A stretch of DNA of 64,000 nucleotides from Hippopus hippopus. Lineage: Eukaryota; Mollusca; Bivalvia; Cardiida; Cardiidae. Shown here in pieces: positions 34,071-45,119 of the stretch (position 1 is its first letter; each line of letters starts with the position of its first letter). A program made the translations under genes and the position numbers. The DNA is taken from assembly GCA_946811185.2 (NCBI GenBank), contig OX328101.1:24102122-24166121 (forward strand), read 5' to 3'. The notes below the pieces were generated by a model. It made no database searches and was not told the DNA's origin. It saw only the letters and a program-made list of their open reading frames with translations.

Positions 34071-34715
34071 AGTGGTTAAAAGTACAATGACTGCAGCTTA
34101 CCCGTACTGAGAAGGCACAACCACAAGGTCTTACCGAAGCTTAACGCAGTTAACCTTAATTTACCGTAGTTGTGCGTACTTAGGACGTAGTTTATGCGTA
34201 GTTTAACGTAGTTAATCGTAATTAGACGTAGTAATACCCTAGTTAACCCTAGCCACTTTGCACTAAGTTGAATTTAGTTAACCGTACTTACACGTACTTA
34301 AACGTACTTAGACTTTCTATATTTCCTGTTATTGCCAAGTTTGAACGTACTTTGAACGTACTTTAACCTAGTTGACCGTAGTAACACTACGACAGACTAC
34401 GTTTGAAATGAACTACGGACGACTACGCGCATGACCGTAAATGTGACCATGGCTTTAGACTTTCTACGTTTCCCGTTTCTGCCAATTTTGAACCTATTTC
34501 GAACGTACTTCAACCTAGTTGACCGTAGTAACACTACGGCAGACTGCGTGTGAAATGAACTACGGACAACTACGTGCATGACCGTAAATGTGACCATGGC
34601 TCAAAGTACAATGACTGCAGCTTACCCGTACTGAGCAGGCACAATGTTTTACCGTAGATTAATGCAGTTGACCTTAGTTTACCGTAGTTGTACGTACTTG
34701 GGGCATAGTTTATCT
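34071..34715. repeat. Degenerate CGTAGTT array, right block
   Basis: Same word composition as 32115-33050. It contains a tandem duplication of about 140 bp (34310-34450 and 34450-34600), marked by GACTTTCTA, GTAACACTACG and GACCGTAAATGTGACCATGG in each copy. Confidence 0.85.
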
Positions 34716-34925
34716 GGGCCTGCTCTGGCTTTTTTTTTTTTTCTTTCACCACTTTTTTCGCCAATTTAAAAAAATATTCGCCACTTTTTTTATTTATGAG
34801 CCTTTTTTTTTTGCCACTTTTCCTAATTTATTAGCCATTTCTTTCACCAATTTTCTTAATTTATGAGCCATTTCTTTCTACTTTTGTGCTACTTTCCTTT
34901 TTACCACCATTTATCCCCCAGGTAT
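34716..34925. repeat. T-rich degenerate tandem repeat (CGCCACTTTTTT)
   Basis: Four or five imperfect units of about 40 bp containing TTTCGCCA(C/A)TTTT and AATTTATGAGCCATTTC. Confidence 0.65.
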
Positions 34926-35038
34926 CAGACACAGAGAACAAGTTTTTTTTTATGTTTCTTCTAATTTTAATTTTATTGTACAAACATGAAAACATGAATG
35001 ATGAAAATTACATAAAGTCTTTTATCATGATGGGGATT

Positions 35039-35260
35039 TAATCCTTTACTGCATGATACAATTTTAGACACATCCATACCTAAAGCATATACAGACACCA
35101 ATTCAAATGTTGCCAAAATAGTGGAAGTTGTCTGTGATAGGGTAGAAAACATTGTTTGAAAAGGAGAAAATGCTGGTTAACAGCATTTTCTACTTTTCTC
35201 ACAATGTTTTCATAAATCTCCATTATTGAGGTCGTTTTAAAGTTGGCATTGTGTGGGTTC
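35039..35260. repeat. H hairpin MITE, complete
   Basis: B end TAATCCTTTACTGCATGATA, hairpin GAAAAGGAGAAAATGCTGGT/AACAGCATTTTCTACTTTTC, and A end GGCATTGTGTGGG. Confidence 0.85.
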
Positions 35261-35708
35261 CTAAAACACACACACACACAAAAAAACATGGTAAAAACAC
35301 ATTAAGATTATGAAGTTAAATTCTGTTTGAATCTAGAAGCAGACTTGTGCTGTAAGTAGCCAGTATTTCTTCCATGAACTTTACAGGAGAAATTAAAGTA
35401 TGTTATGAAAGAATTTCTTTATGCCTACCATGAGTGAAAAACACTTGAATCTATCACTTTTGGATATAATTTGCTTATCAAAGAAAAAAATGAGGAAGGA
35501 TTTTTGTCTACTTGTTGACTCAAAAGAACATCTGACCATTGGGTTTTGATCGCCTTGTAATTTATGACCCCATTGATGCAGAGTCACACTTAACTTCAAA
35601 CCCTGACATTTCTCATCACATTACAAATAATGTCGACAGTGATGAGATAAGAAAAAAAAACTACTTCACGGCTGTAATGGGGATCGACCACAATCTTGAT
35701 TACGGGGA

Positions 35709-35780
35709 TGTAGTAAGCCCCTTTTTTCCAGAGCTTGGCTCATTTATCTTTATAGATAAGCCATGCTCTGTGAAAAAGGC
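35709..35780. repeat. M1 end fragments, head to head
   Basis: GTAAGCCCCTTTTTTCCAGA...GCTTGGCTCA is followed after 12 bp by AAGCCATGCTCTGTGAAAAA, two M1 termini facing outward. Confidence 0.65.
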
Positions 35781-35790
35781 TATGTCAGAT

Positions 35791-36414
35791 TAGCCTGGGT
35801 CCGGGCGGTGGTAATTTCTTAATTATTCCGTATCATGCTCTCTTAATCGCGATCTTTGGCAGAGCTTATCTGTTTATCGCTTCCGTGATTATTACCGCCT
35901 GGGGACATTTGGGGGTCACCCAATGATCATGCATTGTGTAGATAATCTATTTATAGATTTTGTTTATAGCGTGACGTCACAATGTTGAAAACGATGGATT
36001 TGCGCATTTTTAGACCAATTCAAATAAAAAAGGGGGTGATTTCATATACGAGCGACTTTCCTGAACCGGTCTGTGCAATCAAAAATACATCGTGATCTTC
36101 AACAACCCTTATTATTGCTAAACTATCCTCTAAAGCCATTGTGAATATCGCGTTTGAAATTTTGTAGTCAATATTTTCAAACATGGCTCACAAACAGGAA
36201 ATGACTAAACCGAGGTTATTGGAATTTCGGTATCTATTTTCAGTCATTTACGTTGGAAAACCGATTGCAGCGATATCTACTTTACCGCACTGTTGGATGG
36301 AATAAAGTAGATGTCGCTCCAATCGGTTTTCGAATGTCCCCAGGCCGTCAGTTTTGACAATGTAACGTCCCAATGATAGAAAAGGAAAAAATGAACTGAA
36401 TGGAACCCAGGTTA
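35791..36414 (+). mobile_element. E-family TIR element with 9 bp target duplication
   Basis: Starts TAGCCTGGGTCCGGGCGGTG and ends GGAACCCAGGTTA, short terminal inverted repeats. ATGTCAGAT flanks both sides (35782-35790 and 36415-36423). It contains GCGTGACGTCACAATGTT and a large internal inverted repeat (GAAAACCGATTGCAGCGATA against GTCGCTCCAATCGGTTTTCG, 36258-36335). A 9 bp duplication fits Mutator-like elements, but there is no transposase and the assignment is tentative. Confidence 0.8.
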
Positions 36415-36486
36415 ATGTCAGATATTTAGTAACCTCATCTAGCCAAAAACTGACTGGAGAAAATGGTATAAGTATTCGCTTGTTTG

Positions 36487-36762
36487 GTGTTAAACGCCAT
36501 TTTCAACATCATCTCAGTAACAAAGCAGCGGTCAGTGCGTCTATCCATATTCTCTACTATTACTAGTTATTCGCACAACATTTTTTCCAAACCACTGACT
36601 GCTTTCTCATACGTGCTTTGTCGAAATAAAGCAAAACAGTGACAAGGAAATGATCCTGTAGCAATAACTAACATCAATCATCATAAAGATTTGGACGAGT
36701 TAGGAACTGACGGTTTAAAGCCCTATACGCTACAGACAGATCTACCGGGCTCGGCCGTGAAA
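36487..36762 (-). mobile_element. Diverged tRNA-derived SINE
   Basis: Minus-strand head CGGCCGAGCCCGGTAGATCT and tail the inverse of GTTTGGTGTTAAACGCC. The body is strongly diverged (inverse of CAAACCACTGACTGCTTTCT). Confidence 0.75.
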
Positions 36763-36895
36763 CAAAGAAGAAGTGAAAAGACATAAGAACAAAGGATGGG
36801 GGAAGGAGCAACAGGGTCTTACCCTTCTTCCCGTATAATTTTGCATTCTCTCTATTTGAATGATCTCTCTCTCTATTGCCTTCTCTCCATTTAAA

Positions 36896-36896
36896 T

Positions 36897-36928
<32 letters not shown>
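36896..36928. repeat. CT dinucleotide microsatellite
   Basis: Near-perfect CT run preceded by further CT-rich blocks from 36848. Confidence 0.95.
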
Positions 36929-36931
<3 letters not shown>

Positions 36932-37157
36932 CCTTTGCCGGACAATCTTATATCTTTACTTGTGACAAGCAATTTCTCCTTTCCCGTGAATGTTTTCTAG
37001 TCTATTGGAGAGCTAAAGCTTTTCTGTATCAATTTTGAAATTGTCGTCTTCGATACTTTCCGTTTCGACGAGTCTAAAATTTGTGTATTCAGAAAGAGTT
37101 GGCTTGGCCTTTTTTCGATGCGTCGTAAGATAAGGCAACTTTTTGAAGAATACATCT

Positions 37158-37421
37158 GAGCAATGCTCTGTGAAAAGGGGTTTAAAGCATCTGCAAAAAG
37201 TATCTACCAAGGTCTCCCTGTGCAGTTCGCGCAGGCTGACATGGGTCGAAAGTTTTTGCTAATTGTAAAATTTTTACATGTCCAAGGTCCATTCTATATA
37301 CTTAGTGATTCAGTCGATTGTTAGGCACAATGGCTTTTTCGATCCATAATGGTATGATAACTTGCTTGGTATAACGCATCATAAAGATGCATGGAACCTC
37401 CTTTTCACAGAGCATGGCTCA
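37158..37421 (+). repeat. M1 hairpin MITE, complete
   Basis: TGAGCAATGCTCTGTGAAAA to TTTTCACAGAGCATGGCTCA are clear terminal inverted repeats; core TGTGCAGTTCGCGCAGGCTG. It abuts an N2 element 6 bp downstream. Confidence 0.9.
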
Positions 37422-37427
37422 TATAAA

Positions 37428-37691
37428 TGGCTTGCAACACGCGAAAAGGGGCATTCGGACATTTGCGTAAAATGTCGTCTCGGATCAGCCTGCGCAATCT
37501 GCGCAGGCTAATCCGAAACGACACTCTCCGTTTTTATGTGATTTTCTGTTTCACGCAAGTCTACTGTTGGACAAAATCTAATCTAGTCGTAAAATGCTGT
37601 CTCGGATTAGCCTGTGCAGACTGCACAGGCTGATCCGAGACGACACTTTACGCAAATGTCCGAATGCCCCTTTTTCGTGTGTTGCAAGCCA
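37428..37691. repeat. N2 palindromic MITE, complete
   Basis: Ends TGGCTTGCAACACGCGAAAA and TTTTCGTGTGTTGCAAGCCA. It has two internal palindromes: GATCAGCCTGCGCAATCTGC... (37485-37515) and GATTAGCCTGTGCAGACTGC... (37597-37630). The whole element is nearly self-complementary. Confidence 0.9.
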
Positions 37692-37889
37692 ATTATAAAA
37701 AGGAAATAAAGTAAAAACTTGTGGGAAAAAGAATAAGTTGCTCGTTTCAAGAGCAGTTTCTCCCTGTATCGAACGATTTGAAAAAGATCGGTTTACTTCA
37801 GCGTCGTAAAAAAGACAGTGTCCTATAGTGTTTTTGAAAAGTTTTTTTTTTTCTTTGAGCTGCAATAAAAACAAGCAATTTCGTTGAAT

Positions 37890-38125
37890 GATATCCCCCG
37901 TCAAAAATTTACTCGACCGCGTAACTTAAAATCGCTCCCAGTCGGCCATTTTGCATTGAATAAAAAAAAAAACGTATATCGGCGGAATGGGTTATTGTAC
38001 ACACGTATAAAGTTTCACGAAAATCTGTCCAGTGGTATTGGAGATATTCTCCCGGGCGGACGGACGGACGGAGGGACAAGGCTAAAACTATATCCCTCCG
38101 CCTCCGGCAGGGGATAATAAATAGT
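37890..38125. repeat. Terminal fragment of a CGGACGG-type repeat
   Basis: GATATCCCCCGTCAAAAATT at left and CCTCCGGCAGGGGATAATAA at right, with CGGGCGGACGGACGGACGG in between. It resembles the end of the satellite-type element at 11787-13275 but has no tandem units. Confidence 0.65.
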
Positions 38126-38437
38126 CTAAAAAGATTAAAATATTGTAATATCAACGCAGCTCTGTCTAGGATGTATTGTAAAGATAGAAAGATATTTTGG
38201 ATCTGAGATCAGGCTGCACATTCTGTACTTTCCTTGAATGCACCGGCGCTTGTGTTTACAACAAAGAGAAGAACAGCCATAGGCAAGGGGAAAAAAACAT
38301 ATGTTATTCTACAGAAGTACAATATACATAAACAATACAGTACAATCAATTTGCAAGTACTCGTATATAACCTTGTTGTCAGCAAGGAAAACAGTCTTAT
38401 CACCAACTAGGGTTGTGTTGTGAATGATATAGGAGGT

Positions 38438-38601
38438 CAACTCTTTCTAAGATGACAAAACTTTAGACTTGTCCAAATCTAAAGGGATAGCAAAAGACAA
38501 ATTAAATGTGTTTCGAATGAAGCGTTGTCTTGGAAAGGCTTGGTTTTTTTTAAGATTTTCTTCTGGGTCGTTAAAACGCGAGGTTGTTGGATAAAAGTTA
38601 A
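38438..38601. repeat. H MITE lacking its hairpin
   Basis: B end CAACTCTTTCTAAGATGACA and A end GGTCGTTAAAACGCGAGGTT are present; the central palindrome is deleted. Confidence 0.7.
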
Positions 38602-38611
38602 AGTTGTCAAG

Positions 38612-38885
38612 CCCGGTAGACTAGCTGGGTCAGTAGCTCACTGGGCCTAAAACCAGGGGATCGCTTGTTGAAATCCCCACCTCCACCAATTTCTTTCTGG
38701 GGACTGATGATAGCCATTTCGACAGGATTAATTTTTGTCTCACCGCTGATTATCGTTTCGCCGATGGTTATATAGAAAAAGCAAGAAGTGGTTTAGGCGG
38801 AATATTACAATGCGAAGTGCCGGTAAAAGAAACTCCAGGAAAGCATGGATAGGTGCTCTGGCCGCCGAGATATAACTTGAATGGT
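38612..38885 (+). mobile_element. Diverged tRNA-derived SINE
   Basis: AGCCCGGTAGACTAGCTGGG head, GACTGATGATAGCCATTTCG, AACTCCAGGAAAGCATGGAT and GGCCGCCGAGATATAACTTG. It ends without the AATC tail. Confidence 0.8.
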
Positions 38886-39074
38886 ACACTGAAATCTGAC
38901 AAACAAACGCGCAAATAAGCTATCCAAAAAATCTTACCACCAACTATTCCATAATAGCTGCCGAACACAAATAACATCACTGCCAAGGTTATTCCACAGA
39001 CCAATAGTTTGCGTTTAAATACTATTGTCCACATTTTGAGTAAATGAAATATATCTGGCACTGGAGTGGAAAAT

Positions 39075-39326
39075 GACCCTTCGACCCTTTGTCAGACAAT
39101 TCCCAGTTCAAATGACCCTGGTGAAAAAAAGGCTTTTGAAAATATTGACGGGAAAAGAGAGAAAATGTAGAAACCAACACGTCTCCTTTTTCCAACAATA
39201 TTGTCTACACTGTCATAGAACTATAGCTCGCTTGCACAAATATCAGAATTGTGTACAAGTGTGTGTCGTCTTCACTTAATTCGGATTTCGAAGAGCCAAT
39301 AATTCGTTGTTTGGGAAAAGGATAAC
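39075..39326. repeat. H hairpin MITE
   Basis: ACCCTTCGACCCTTTGTCAG start, GGGAAAAGAGAGAAAATGTA/CGTCTCCTTTTTCCAACAAT hairpin, and TTCGTTGTTTGGGAAAAGGA end. Confidence 0.7.
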
Positions 39327-39541
39327 CAGTGATGCAAAACACCTCATTCACGCCTTAATGCACAATGCACATACTGCTAGGCTCAGACGAGGGCTATTTT
39401 TTTTTTCAGGATGATGAGGTAGGTCTTATTTCAAAGATTTGTGTTTTCCACGTTTACACGGTATGTTCACTAGAACTGTCTCGTATTAATTATCTAGTTT
39501 ACCTCTTCAGTAGAGAATAATAACCATATGTAATTTGATGC

Positions 39542-39762
39542 TTAACCTTTCACAAGATGACAATTCTTTACACGTGCCCAAATTGAAAGCATTACTGCTG
39601 ACGAAATAATAAATATAGGTATAATTCAGTTGAAGAAAAAAAAAAAAAAAATGGAAAATTGAGAAATGCTTGTAACAAGCATTTTCTTCTTTCCTACAAT
39701 GTTTTCAGAAGCCTGGTTTTTGCAGTGTAGTATAAAACTCGAGGTTGTTAAATGAAGGGTAA
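39542..39762. repeat. H hairpin MITE
   Basis: TAACCTTTCACAAGATGACA start, GAGAAATGCTTGTAACAAGC/ATTTTCTTCTTTCCTACAAT hairpin, and AACTCGAGGTTGTTAAATGA end. Confidence 0.75.
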
Positions 39763-40152
39763 CTCTTTAACAGACGACAAACAGATTGATTGAATGAATT
39801 GCGTTTATTTATCGTCGCCACCGGTTGACAATATGGACGACGCCCCTTGAAGGCTGTTAGTATTGTTACGGAGATAGTGAAGGATACAGGACGACACCTG
39901 GTTTACACGATGTGATCTACCACTTATGTTGCAGAAGTTATGAAAAATCAGGTCGTGAAAATTGGCCTTAAATTACTTAATTACAACCCTTTTTTCCCCC
40001 AGATTGCTTTTATACAGACAGTAAAAATGAAATAATCAAATTACACAGCACCCGGTATATCGGCAACTTCGCTAGTCAAGGGCGACGAGCACTACGCTGC
40101 TCTATTCAACGTTCCTTGGGACATCAGTTTTTATAGGTTCGTATAACCAGAA

Positions 40153-40340
40153 TTAACTTTTAGGCTGCTAAGCGCGACTTAATTACCTTTTGCGAACAGC
40201 GAAGATCAAGATCAGTGCAGTCTGATCTTGATCTACACTGAATGATAAGGAGATAATATTTTCCTAAAAAAGTAAGTTTAATTGGGTCTGTGCTATCGCC
40301 TTGACAGTTTAATTTAACTTTTTTGCAGGATCAGGGTTAA
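40153..40340 (-). repeat. G-family MITE
   Basis: Inverse orientation: TTAGGCTGCTAAGCGCGACT to GCAGGATCAGGGTTAA; core AAGATCAGTGCAGTCTGATC. Confidence 0.8.
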
Positions 40341-40450
40341 ACTGTCCTCTTGTTCTTTACGGAAATACACGATACACGAAGGCCAGGTGGCGACATTATT
40401 CTCCACAGCCGTGAACAAGTTTCCAAGTCCCCAGCCACCTGACCGTACAA

Positions 40451-40825
40451 CGAATTTATTATACTGCAAAGTTTTACCATTCCAACGTGTGTTTAGCGAC
40501 ATTTACCTGTTTTTTTGGTTTCAAAAATTGAGTACACTGACGGAGTAGAATTTCCCTTCTGAGTGCCCCAATTCAATGAAAAATGACGTCACTCGAAACT
40601 GACGTCACTGAAACCTTGGAAAAACGTGCAGTTTGGTGCATAATCTTGATGTTAATCTTGATCGACGCCGCTATTTTGGATGTCGTGTTGAAAGTGTAGT
40701 CATGTATACGGGGCTCCCGAAAGGGAAACTGCTTTTACGTTGGTTTTGCCAGTGGACTTGATATATATGTTCGGGGCATATTATCCAATCAGATCACGAG
40801 AAATTTCTTTGCAGTATAATAATGG
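40451..40825. mobile_element. Small TIR element with CRE-like sites
   Basis: TTATTATACTGCAAAG at the left and CTTTGCAGTATAATAA at the right form perfect 16 bp inverted repeats. Two TGACGTCACT motifs lie in tandem at about 40582-40610. It has no coding. Confidence 0.55.
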
Positions 40826-40894
40826 TATTTATTGACCATCTAGTTTATACTGGAAAAAAAAAAACCTCACGTTCTGATCACAAACGTAAATTCA

Positions 40895-41588
40895 AATAAT
40901 TCAATGTTAGTTTTTTTCATGAACATTGGCGAGTTCTGATTGGCTGAAAAAACTTTTTCATAGCTCCATGAAAAAAAATAAGCAGTGCCGGAACTACTTT
41001 TGCAGTCAAACTAATGTAAACAAACATGTATACGAGATTTCATAATGCTTTTCTTTCTGATTTTAGATCTATATCGAGTCCGAAGTTCAAACTGTTAGCT
41101 GAATTTATTTTCTCTGAATATTGAAAAAGAAATCCAACAGTAAATTCAAAGAGAGAGCTGAAAACCTACTGTCACTTTGCTGGGTTCTAACAATCTTATT
41201 TTCAACTTAATTCTAGCCTACTGAACTTCTGCTAAACCTGCAAATGTTCAATACTATAATGACGTCACAAATTTATGTCATTTTTATGTCATGAACAAGC
41301 AGTTTTACCGCGCTATGAATTATGAATGAAATGGACATTAAATAAATACGCAATGTTGAATTTACAAAAAAAAAAAAAAAAAAGCAGCTAGTATTATTTA
41401 AGTGCATATTTGTTGTCTGTGATATTGAATTATAAGGAATGAAGAGAACTTTTGTTGTTTTCATGGAGGTATGAAAAAAAAACCTACTCACACTGTATGA
41501 AACCGCGAAACGGAGCGGTCTCATACAGTGTGATTAGGTTTTTTTTTCATATCTCCATGAAAACAAAAAAAGTTCTCTTCATTCCTTA
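40895..41588 (-). mobile_element. Family A foldback-like element, copy 2 (unoccupied CCGG site)
   Basis: Inverse of 536-1825 minus the 518 bp insertion. The hairpin end is simple here: 41438-41510 (GTTTTCATGGAGGTATG) faces 41515-41588 (CATATCTCCATGAAAAC). The sequence GCAGTGCCGGAACTACTTTT at about 40983 is the empty target of the element found at 1203-1720. Confidence 0.75.
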
Positions 41589-41611
41589 AATGAAACAACT
41601 TCTTTAATATT

Positions 41612-41847
41612 TGAGACATGCTCTGTGAAAAAGGGGCTTAATGCATCTGCAAAAAGAATCGATCCAGTTAAGCCTGCGCAGGCTGACCGAAACCATTTTG
41701 CTATTGGCCAAGTTTTTGTATGTCCAAAGACCACTCTACCTCATGGTGCAATAGGTTGTTAAACAAAATGAATTTCATGGATCCATATTTATATGATGGT
41801 TTTCTTGGTATAATGCGTTAAACCCCATTTTGCCAGAGCATGACTCA
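41612..41847 (+). repeat. M1 hairpin MITE
   Basis: TTGAGACATGCTCTGTGAAA to GCCAGAGCATGACTCA; the core is shortened to AGCCTGCGCAGGCTGA. Confidence 0.85.
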
Positions 41848-42339
41848 TTTCTTTGTTACAGTGTTATTTACTTAAAGAAACTATACCGAAATCAAAATTT
41901 TCAAAATGTTGTGTATGCAGTGTTGTGGTTTTAAGTACTAAACTCTCTAGTTATATTTCAGCATTTTTGAGTCTTAGCCACAGAAGAGTGACAGACAGTA
42001 TGAGAACAACCACAAACAATAATGGTCAAATTATAGTAAAACCACGCGCTTTTGTTGTAAATCGCTCTATACATAGATTCAATAGTGACTTTAAGTACAA
42101 AACTAGAATAGAAATACAAACAAACTTGTTTATTCCATGTTCTGCAATGCTAACCTTAAGGCCATAGAAACAGAATCATTTGAATATATATCTTTATGAA
42201 TTAATTTCCCTTTTACAGACAGCAATTTTTTTTCAATTCTTCTAACCAAGCGGACGAGCACCCCTACCTAGTACTTTGTCATTGAATGACTGCCCATTTT
42301 CAAACCCAAAATGTAAAATAACAAAGGGAAAATAGTAGA

Positions 42340-43740
42340 TAAATACAAAAGACACAGTTATGATCTTGCGCCCTATTAATAACTTCGTATCACACTGTCC
42401 TAATCTCGGTCTACTATCCGTTATTATTACCGCCTGGGGACATTCGAGGATCTCCTCATGATTATGGAATATGCCAATAATTTAATTATAGATTTGTTTA
42501 TCGCGTGACGTCACAATGTTCATAACGATGAATTGGCGCATTTTTCGACTAATTCAAGTACAGCAGGGACGAGTGACTTCCCCGAACCTGTTGTTTTATC
42601 AAAAAAACATCGCGACCTTCAACAAAACTAGTAAAAAACATCCTGTTGAAAAACTTTTAGAGTCAAACAGATGAAGCAATTAGCAGCTATTGTTAAACTA
42701 TCCTTCAAAGTCATTGTGAATACCCGTTTGAAAATTTGTTGTCAATATTTTCAAAGACGGCCCACAACAGAGAGCGACCAAATCGAGACTATTGGAATTT
42801 CTGTATCTATTTTTAGTCATTTACACTTGAAAAACGATTGCAGCGACATTTACTTTACCCCACCGTGACATGGGGTAAACTAGATGTCGCTGCGATATGT
42901 TTTCGAATGTCACCAGGCCGTCATTTTTGACAAAGTAACGTTCGAATGATAGAAAAGGGGAAAAAATGAACGGACTGGAACCTAGGCTACTTGCGCCCTG
43001 CACTTGTCCTCAAAAGTGATCTAGCTGCATTTAGTTTGAAGTCAATAGCTTTTATATTTTGGGAGTTATGCTCCGGATAAAAATCCGACACGTAAAAGAA
43101 TAAAGGGCAATAACTCCAAAAATATTGATAACAGAGTTATTGATATTATGCACTGCAGCTCTCTTCAATTTGATCTATCTGCATAGGAAGGTTGAAGTTG
43201 AAAGCTTTCATATTTTGGAAGTTATGCGCAGGACAAAAATCTACCACGTTAAACCGTTACAAAGTGCAATAACTCTTAAAATAATGGAGACAGAGTTATG
43301 AATCTTGTGCACTGCACTTCTCTTCAATGTCATCTATATACATAAGAAGTTTGAGGTTGACAGACCTTATACTTTGGGAGTTATGCACCGGACAAGAATC
43401 CAACATGTTAAAGAAAAAGGGCAATAACTCAAAAAATAATGAAGACAGAGTTATTAATCTTATGCACTGCACTTCTCTTGAGTGTCATCTATCTGCAAGA
43501 GACGTTTGAAGTCAATAGCTTTTATACTTTGGAGTTATGCTCCGGGAAAAATATCCAACATGTAAAAGAAAAAAGGGCAACAACCCCCAAAAATGATGAC
43601 AGAGTTATTGATCTTGTTTACTGCACTTCTCATTGTGTCTGTCTGCGTGTAAAGTTTGAAGTTGATAGCTTTTATACTTCGGAAGTTATGCTTCGGACAA
43701 GATTTCAGCGGACGCACAGACGGACAGACGGATAAGGTGA
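42340..43740. repeat. Satellite-type array (about 150 bp units), split by an E element
   Basis: About five units (42989, 43146, 43300, 43455, 43610) containing GAGTTATGCTCCGGA, GGGCAATAACTC and CACTGCACTTCTCTT. They end in GACGGACAGACGGATAAGGT and ACCCCCAAAAACTTTCG. The first unit begins before the inserted E element (ACAGTTATGATCTTGCGCCC at 42352-42373). Short frames over the array are artefacts. Confidence 0.85.
42375..42988 (+). mobile_element. E-family element with 10 bp target duplication
   Basis: Homologous to 35791-36414 (TTACCGCCTGGGGACATT, GCGTGACGTCACAATGTT, internal inverted repeat near 42840-42905), ending GGAACCTAGGCTA. CTTGCGCCCT is found on both sides (42365-42374 and 42989-42998). 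About 24 bp of the usual left terminus are missing, which is odd for a copy with an intact duplication. Confidence 0.75.
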
Positions 43741-44111
43741 CCTCAGTATACCCCCAAAAACTTTCGTTTGTGGAGATATACAGATGTGATACAAATGATT
43801 GATTACATGTATTTAGATCATTGGTAATACCATTCCTGGGGGAAAAAAATCCGTGGGAAAAAAAGATATACATGTACCTGCTAAGGTCAATTTCTGCTTA
43901 ACAGAAAATGTTTCTTGTGGCTGTATTCAAAAAATGTACGTGTAAGGTTATGTTTTATAGTTTTTTCAATTCCTTCAATATCAAAATCATACGTAAATGT
44001 TTTCAAATTGACCGTGGGATAGTATGCTGTTCTATTTGTTGCACTTTCTCCACCATTTTCAGGTGTTAAAATTAACATTGAGTTCAATGGACAAATTAAT
44101 TGAAATACAAT

Positions 44112-45119
44112 GTTAGGCAGCTAGGCGCGACTCACTAGCCTTTTGCGGACCGTATAGATCAAGATCAGACTGCACAGAACGTGTAGTCTGATCTTGGATC
44201 TACACTGTCCGATAAACAGAGGATATTTGTTTTTTTCGGTGAAAGATCGAAATTTATTTCATCAATTGAACATCATCGGTAATATTTTCAAGAGTGGCGC
44301 AACCACAGCCGATAATGTTCACAAGATAAATAACTTTCGATTTTTCACCCCTCCCCCCACAAAAAAAAAAAAAACCCTAAATATTCTATTTATTTCATGC
44401 TTCTAACCCTTTTTTTTTGCTGACTTACATCAAAACCCAGTACTTCCCCGTGGCGTAGCCCCTCCGCACAACAACGCATTACAATATTACGTAATAAGTC
44501 GTATTTGTATCTGGCCGAGCCCCGGCAGCTCAGTCGGTAGCGTGCAGGACCTGAGAACACGGGGTCCAGGGTTCGATCGCTGGCTACGACCCCTGGCTCG
44601 GCCAACCTCCTTCCGAGGATTGATGATAGTCACTGCGACAGGATTCATTCCTCTCCCACCGCTGACCATTGTTTCGACGATGATTATGTGGGAAAGCAGC
44701 CAGTGGCTTGGAAAGAAAATTGTGCGAAGTACTGGTAAAAGAGACTCCAGGAAAAGCATGGATAGGTGCACTGGCCGCCGCGATATAACTGAAATAATGT
44801 TGAAAACGGCGTTAAACACCATACAATCAATCAAACAATATTTGTATCTGGTGGAGTGGCACGCGCATTTTAACTAGGTAACTAGTGCGCGGGAACTACT
44901 GTTTCTACCTTCAGTTGAAGAGTTAGAAAATAAAATCGGTATTTTCCACTGCTTGTAACTATGAAATATCGAAATTTATTCCACCGTTATTTCTCGATAA
45001 ACTACCGAAAAGCATGAAATAAAGAGACATTTTTCTCCAAAAAAATAAGTTTAAAGTAGCATAGTTTTAACTATCGGTTTGAAAGTTTCATTTAAGTTAT
45101 TAAGCAGGATAAGGGTTAA
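44112..45119 (-). repeat. G-family MITE interrupted by about 800 bp
   Basis: The right half (44112-44215) reads TTAGGCAGCTAGGCGCGACT with core GATCAGACTGCACAGAACGT; the other terminus TTAAGCAGGATAAGGGTTAA is at 45099-45119. Between them lie unidentified sequence and a full SINE (44515-44838). Confidence 0.65.
44515..44838 (+). mobile_element. Full-length tRNA-derived SINE with 13 bp target duplication
   Basis: Head CCGAGCCCCGGCAGCTCAGT, B box GGGTTCGATCGCTGG, the usual body, and an AATC tail. TATTTGTATCTGG flanks both sides (44502-44514 and 44839-44851). It is the best-preserved copy and probably the most recent. The long frames on both strands here are SINE artefacts. Confidence 0.92.

Noticed and set aside
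32115..34715. Telomere-like or centromeric satellite
   Set aside because: The CGTAGTT words are too irregular and mixed in orientation, and transposon insertions with target duplications interrupt them.
42671..42868. 65-codon frame
   Set aside because: Falls inside an E-family element and is not preserved in the copy at 35791-36414.
44487..44877. 115- and 111-codon frames on opposite strands
   Set aside because: They lie over a full-length SINE; the same frames appear over the SINE at 3141-3468.
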